This document shows, one piece after another, positions 8,400 through 11,832 of a stretch of 11,832 nucleotides of DNA. Made by a program: the position numbers and the translations under genes. The notes beneath the pieces were generated by a model. It did no database searches. It was not told where the DNA came from and saw only the letters and a program-made list of their open reading frames with translations. Origin of the DNA: Euperipatoides rowelli (lineage: Eukaryota; Onychophora; Udeonychophora; Euonychophora; Peripatopsidae); the NCBI GenBank assembly GCA_003024985.2, contig PXIH01S0003191.1; one strand, given 5' to 3'. Numbering within the stretch: the first letter of the stretch is position 1; each line of letters opens with the position of its first letter.

Positions 8400-9245
8400 T
8401 TTATTCTTCCCAATGGATATAATTGTAACAGAAGACAAACACAAGCGTTTTTTTTTCAATCTAAACAATCAAATAATTACTATTATAGACTTACCATACT
8501 TTATCAAAATACAACAGATAAAATTATATTTTACATTCAAGGTAGACCTTGCGTCTGATTTCTATGTGAGGCACAGGATGACCTGGTGTCTGCTTGCCCT
8601 TTAAAATTTTACCCAAAATGCCACAGTCTTAAGCCCATCAATCACACTTGCAAAATCTCCTATGCATTAAAAACTACAGCTTGACTGGCATGAGATCATT
8701 AAAAAATCCAAAATGATGAGAACCTGGAGTCTTTATCTACGATTGGTCAAACTATACCTAACTCTACTTCATTTAACAAGTTGCCCTCATCTAAGATCAT
8801 ATTCTGTCAGAGCTACTGGCACTAGTGATTTTACTCACCTTGATGTGGCTAGAAAATATATACACAACTTGGATAAGTTAATTAAACCAGACCATCAGAT
8901 GAAAACTAAAATGGCTGATCCCTCTATTATGGTTTACTATGATTTAAGAAAGAATGACTCACAATTTTAATCTAGTTTAAACCTGTCAAGAAAAAATGCA
9001 CTTTTAAAAGCCCAAAAAGGAATAAGAAAAAGAAAAATGACTAGGCACACTTCAGCTGGCCAAACCCACAAGATGTGTTGATTATTACAGACCCAAACAA
9101 TTAATCTTACTGATACAAACATCATCCCACAACAAGATGCAGTAAGTTTGAATAGATCTAGATCTCCCTCTTTCAGTGTGATCAGCATTACTGATGACAA
9201 ACGTGAAAATAATGGAGTGTATATAATGAATTGACTACCTGAATA
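8400..9245 (+). other. possible decayed 5' part (ORF1 region) of the LINE that follows
   Basis: The stretch lies directly upstream of the endonuclease fragment. It has better amino acid variety than the intron before it, but no frame stays open for long. Readable pieces include DLVSACPLKFYPKCHSLKPI near 8578 and SIMVYYDLRKNDSQF near 8922, each in a different frame and flanked by stops. I cannot match these to a known ORF1. The assignment rests on position and on the similar degree of decay, so it is inference. Confidence 0.25.
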
Positions 9246-9650
9246 ATGGCTAATCTTAAATGTTTATCACTAAACTCTCAAAAAATCAAAATTATGCTAA
9301 AACAAAAAGGTTATGGGACTTTATTCCACATCACAATCCCAATAATGTGTTATTACAAGAGATAAAGCTTGCTAAATTAGCAGTAGATGGACAAAATAGG
9401 AGGAACATATTTTAGTTTATTGCACTTTTAGGGCCACATAATACTAATCAAAATCATCTCTTATACAACATAATATTTAATGCTATATCCAATAATATAT
9501 TGAGTGAGATCATCTGGAGAGGCGAATTATTTAATAGATTTTCCACAACTCTAAATAGGGCAAAGTATTATTCCAAAATTTTCAATTAATTGATGCAGCT
9601 ACTTATACCACTAACTAATTCCCACTCACTATTCAAAAAAATCAGCTACC
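9246..9650 (+). mobile_element. LINE endonuclease relic, L1/Tx1-like
   Basis: This is a decayed N-terminal part of a non-LTR retrotransposon ORF2, the apurinic-like endonuclease that nicks target DNA. In order: NLKCLSLNSQKIK at 9249 (the S.N start motif with its metal-binding Asn), LLQEIKLA at 9353 (the catalytic Glu of the LQET motif), GPHNTNQNHLLYN at about 9440, and IIWRGELFNRFSTTLNRAK at 9509, which aligns with the usual GGDFN...LDR block. There Asp has become Glu and the spacing is shifted. The last three blocks share one frame with an in-frame TAG between them; the first is offset. LIDAATYTTN then follows at about 9590 in another frame. No reverse transcriptase follows on this strand. 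L1 versus Tx1 cannot be settled from this fragment. Confidence 0.6.
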
Positions 9651-9778
9651 TTAAGTAATCATAACACTTATATAATGTACAATAGTCAACTCAATGACTA
9701 GAATAAATCATGGGTCCCTTCATATATGTTGTATTACTGTATGTTGTATATGGTAACTAACCAGCTAGTTAAAAGCAT

Positions 9779-10260
9779 ATGCCTTTTTTAGTACTGATGG
9801 TTTGGAGAGAACCAAATAATTTTATCAGATTGCTATTTTTGTTTAACAAACATTTCAGCGATCTGGGTAAAATCAAAACATACTGTATAATATCCAAACC
9901 TACCACCAGCCCCATTCACCATAGTGAAGAGCTACTATTACCAAAACCATTAGAGAATTGGACCATTGATGAAGATGGACCAGTAGATGATCAGGATGTT
10001 GTGTTTCAGCAAGACAAAGTGGACAATGATCCCACATTTGAATCCAACATTCATCAATGTTGATCCTGATTTTATAACACAAGATACCTAAATGACCTAG
10101 CTTGTGATTTTAATTTATCAAAAAATCAAGCAGAATGTTTAGCTTCAAGACCAATGGGATGGAATCTCCTTGAAAAGGAAATAAAGTAAGCTTTTATCAT
10201 CATCACCAGGAAGATCTGTCTAATTTATTTTCTCAGCATTCTGTAATAATGTGAATTTTC
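9779..10260 (+). pseudogene. relic of a conserved multicopy ORF family (CYFC / LNDL / WNLL signature)
   Basis: Several blocks recur in the order I remember from uncharacterised, many-copy proteins predicted in invertebrate genomes. They are MVWREP at 9797; DCYFCLTNI at 9828, with KSKHTV and YPNLP after it; HSEELLLPKPLENWTIDEDG near 9921; DPTFES; YLNDLACDFNLSKNQAECLA at 10085, followed by SRPMGWNLL; FYHHHQEDLSNLFSQ near 10192; and FCNNVN near 10239. The CxxC in CYFC suggests a metal-binding knuckle. The blocks lie in at least three frames, with a TAA inside the CYFC frame and another at 10187-10189, so this copy is dead. Function is unknown. The family's identity rests on memory of recurring motifs, not a search. 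It sits between two LINE fragments and may itself have been carried by a mobile element. Confidence 0.6.
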
Positions 10261-10371
10261 TCTTTGAGGGTTTTATTATTGTTGGTTTATTTATTGAGTC
10301 AAGAAATACTACAATTCATATCAACAATAAATAACATCATAGGTAACATCTAGATAATCTCTACTCTCTTG

Positions 10372-10400
10372 CCCCCCCCACCCCCACCCCAAAAAAAAAA
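10372..10400 (-). other. C/A tract; G-rich on the minus strand, quadruplex-capable
   Basis: On + the tract reads C8, A, C5, A, C4, then A10. The minus strand therefore has GGGG, GGGGG and GGGGGGGG runs separated by single T bases, enough for a four-tetrad G-quadruplex if the long run is split. It lies just past the 3' end of the minus-strand LINE. The A10 could also be a short tail of a + strand retroposed copy. Confidence 0.6.
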
Positions 10401-10439
10401 GGATATGAAAGTAGTTACAGTAAAGAGTATTTAAATAAT

Positions 10440-11626
10440 TATAACTAGATAGAAGTAGAATTTACAACAATTATTGGAAAACTATAATACCATTATTGAT
10501 CATTCTCAACATAGAAACCAATGGAGAGTTAAAATATCTGTTAATTTTGATCTTTAGTTTGTAACAGCCCCTTGTCACAATACCAGATAATTGTAAATTT
10601 GACTTGGGCATCAATTGGGGATAGTTAACCAGTATTTTTTTTGCAAAAGCAGTCATATGCTTAATTCTTCTATCCTTAAGAGATTCAAGATTTAAATCTA
10701 ACAATGTCAATTCAAAATTAATAAAATCCACCTTTAAAATAATCTTTAAAACTCGTTTTTCAATAGCTCTAATTTTTCAATTTGTTTTAAAGTAATTGAA
10801 TTGTTCCATAGATAGGAAGTAATGTTCAATATTTGATCTAACATAAACTTTATATGTATGAATTAAAACATCTTTTGATGCTCCAAATTGACTAAATTTG
10901 TATAATAGATATATATTTATTTGTTTTAGCAATTACATTATTAATATGCATATTCCATTTTAGATTATTTTGTAAAGTAATGCCCAGGATTTTGATATCA
11001 CAATATTGTATTATTTTACCATTAATTATAATAATTGGCATCTCCTTTATTTTTGTAAAATCATGTATTAGGAGTTTACATTTATCATAATTTATAGGTG
11101 ATTGAATAAGATCAGCTTGTTTTCCAATTTCCTCAATCATTAGCTGGGAAGTAATGTTTGATTTATTAGGGATTTAACAAGACTCTGTTACATCATCAAT
11201 GAACTTAAGTCTAAATTGATATTGACTTGCAAGGTCATTAATCATAATCGAAAACAGCAAGGGACTCATAGCGGATCCCTGAGGAATACCACACAGTGCA
11301 TAAAAAGCAAAGTCAAACTTTTCACTTTTATCTATTCATAAGGAATTCATAGCATTACTTTGTAAACCCAAATCAATAAGTTTTTTGATTAAAATATTAT
11401 TGCTTACATTGCTAAATGCTTTTTTAAAATCTAATACAAAGCTAGAAACCATGGATTTAGGCTGTTCATGGTGTTTAATCCATTTTTGGCGAACTCTTAT
11501 GTAAAATAACCTGCCTGATACTGACGAAGAATAAGCAGAAACTATGCATAGCCTACCAGCAAAATAAAGGTGAAAAGTTGTGCTAATTGCCACAAGGTGG
11601 TTGTTATTGCATAATATACATTAGAT
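10440..11626 (-). mobile_element. 5'-truncated CR1/L2-like LINE, reverse transcriptase 3' half
   Basis: On the minus strand this encodes most of a non-LTR reverse transcriptase and its C-terminal region. In order from the right: FVLDFKKAF (motif A, catalytic Asp at 11429-11431); CGIPQGSAMSPLLF (motif B, 11252-11293); FIDDVTES (motif C, catalytic Asp pair, 11180-11203); YDKCKLLI and IKILGITLQNNLKWNMHI (thumb); then ASKDVLIHTYKVYVRSNIEH, ALRII-like EKRVLKII, ESLKDRRIKH and RYFNSPL (C-terminal domain). Motifs A to thumb share a single frame broken only by TGA at 11336-11338 and TAA at 11174-11176. A stop and a frameshift near 10892-10905 separate the C-terminal part. The PQGS, FxDD and LKW.xHI pattern and the missing endonuclease point to a 5'-truncated CR1/L2/Jockey-group insertion. 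It is less decayed than the other elements here. Confidence 0.88.
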
Positions 11627-11747
11627 ATACAGTACATATTTGTATATCTTTATATTATTGTATGAATGTTTCATTCATATAGTGATATATAAATCTACAA
11701 ATATCTATTGTTTTCATCAAGCTTACATGCAGTTGCTGATTTCTTCA

Positions 11748-11832
11748 TTATTATTATTATTATTATGATGATGATGATGATGATGATATTATTATTATTA
11801 TTATTATTATTATTTTATTAATTTATTATTAT
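11748..11832. repeat. compound TTA / TGA / TTA microsatellite
   Basis: A run of (tta) repeats is followed by about eight (tga) repeats and another long (tta) run to the window edge. It probably continues beyond the window. Confidence 0.95.

Noticed and set aside
8413-8604. + strand 63-codon frame
   Set aside because: No family match. The more protein-like readings of this stretch lie in other frames, so it is probably a chance frame in decayed element sequence.
8967-9200. Minus-strand 77-codon frame
   Set aside because: It runs opposite to presumed + strand LINE debris, with no recognisable motif and a hydrophobic composition that mirrors lysine-rich + strand sequence.
7141-11832. Next aminopeptidase exon (GAMEN or HExxH)
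   Set aside because: I scanned for these motifs by eye in the + frames and did not find them, so the exon probably lies beyond the window.

Overview
This window looks like AT-rich nuclear DNA from an animal, most likely an invertebrate. It has long introns, trinucleotide microsatellites (TTA, TGA and AAG types), decayed transposons and one spliced gene. There is no sign of bacterial gene organisation. One base, at 1582, is an N. I cannot name the species from sequence alone; the phylum is also open.

The one convincing host gene is on the + strand. Three consecutive exons (2749-2904, 6495-6621, 7020-7140) encode part of the N-terminal beta domain, and the start of the catalytic domain, of an M1-family zinc metallo-aminopeptidase of the aminopeptidase N / glutamyl aminopeptidase / TRH-degrading ectoenzyme type. 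The exons join in frame through phase 2, phase 0 and phase 1 introns. They carry the PCFDEP, TPLMSTYL and FFEDYFN blocks. The 5' exons and the GAMEN and HExxH catalytic exons are not seen here, so the window holds a middle slice of the gene and everything else is intronic or upstream non-coding DNA.

Region by region: 1-1433 has no recognisable gene. 1434-2345 holds about three diverged copies of a ~155 bp tandem repeat, the second split by a ~470 bp element with hAT-like ends. 2749-2904 is the first exon. The 3.6 kb intron after it contains a 36 bp perfect palindrome, a Tc1/mariner transposase relic with an internal ~100 bp duplication, a CpG-dense patch with an unidentified minus-strand open frame, and a 90 bp minisatellite of about 6.4 units. 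Exons two and three follow with a short intron between them. The last intron (from 7141) is filled with retroelement debris: an L1/Tx1-like endonuclease fragment on +, a frameshifted copy of a conserved multicopy ORF family of unknown function (CYFC ... LNDL ... WNLL signature) on +, and a 5'-truncated CR1/L2-like LINE on the minus strand pointing towards them. The window ends in a compound microsatellite.

Apart from the aminopeptidase, nothing here looks like an intact functional gene. The points most worth following are the CYFC/WNLL family relic, the 90 bp array beside the CpG-dense minus-strand frame, and the split 155 bp repeat.
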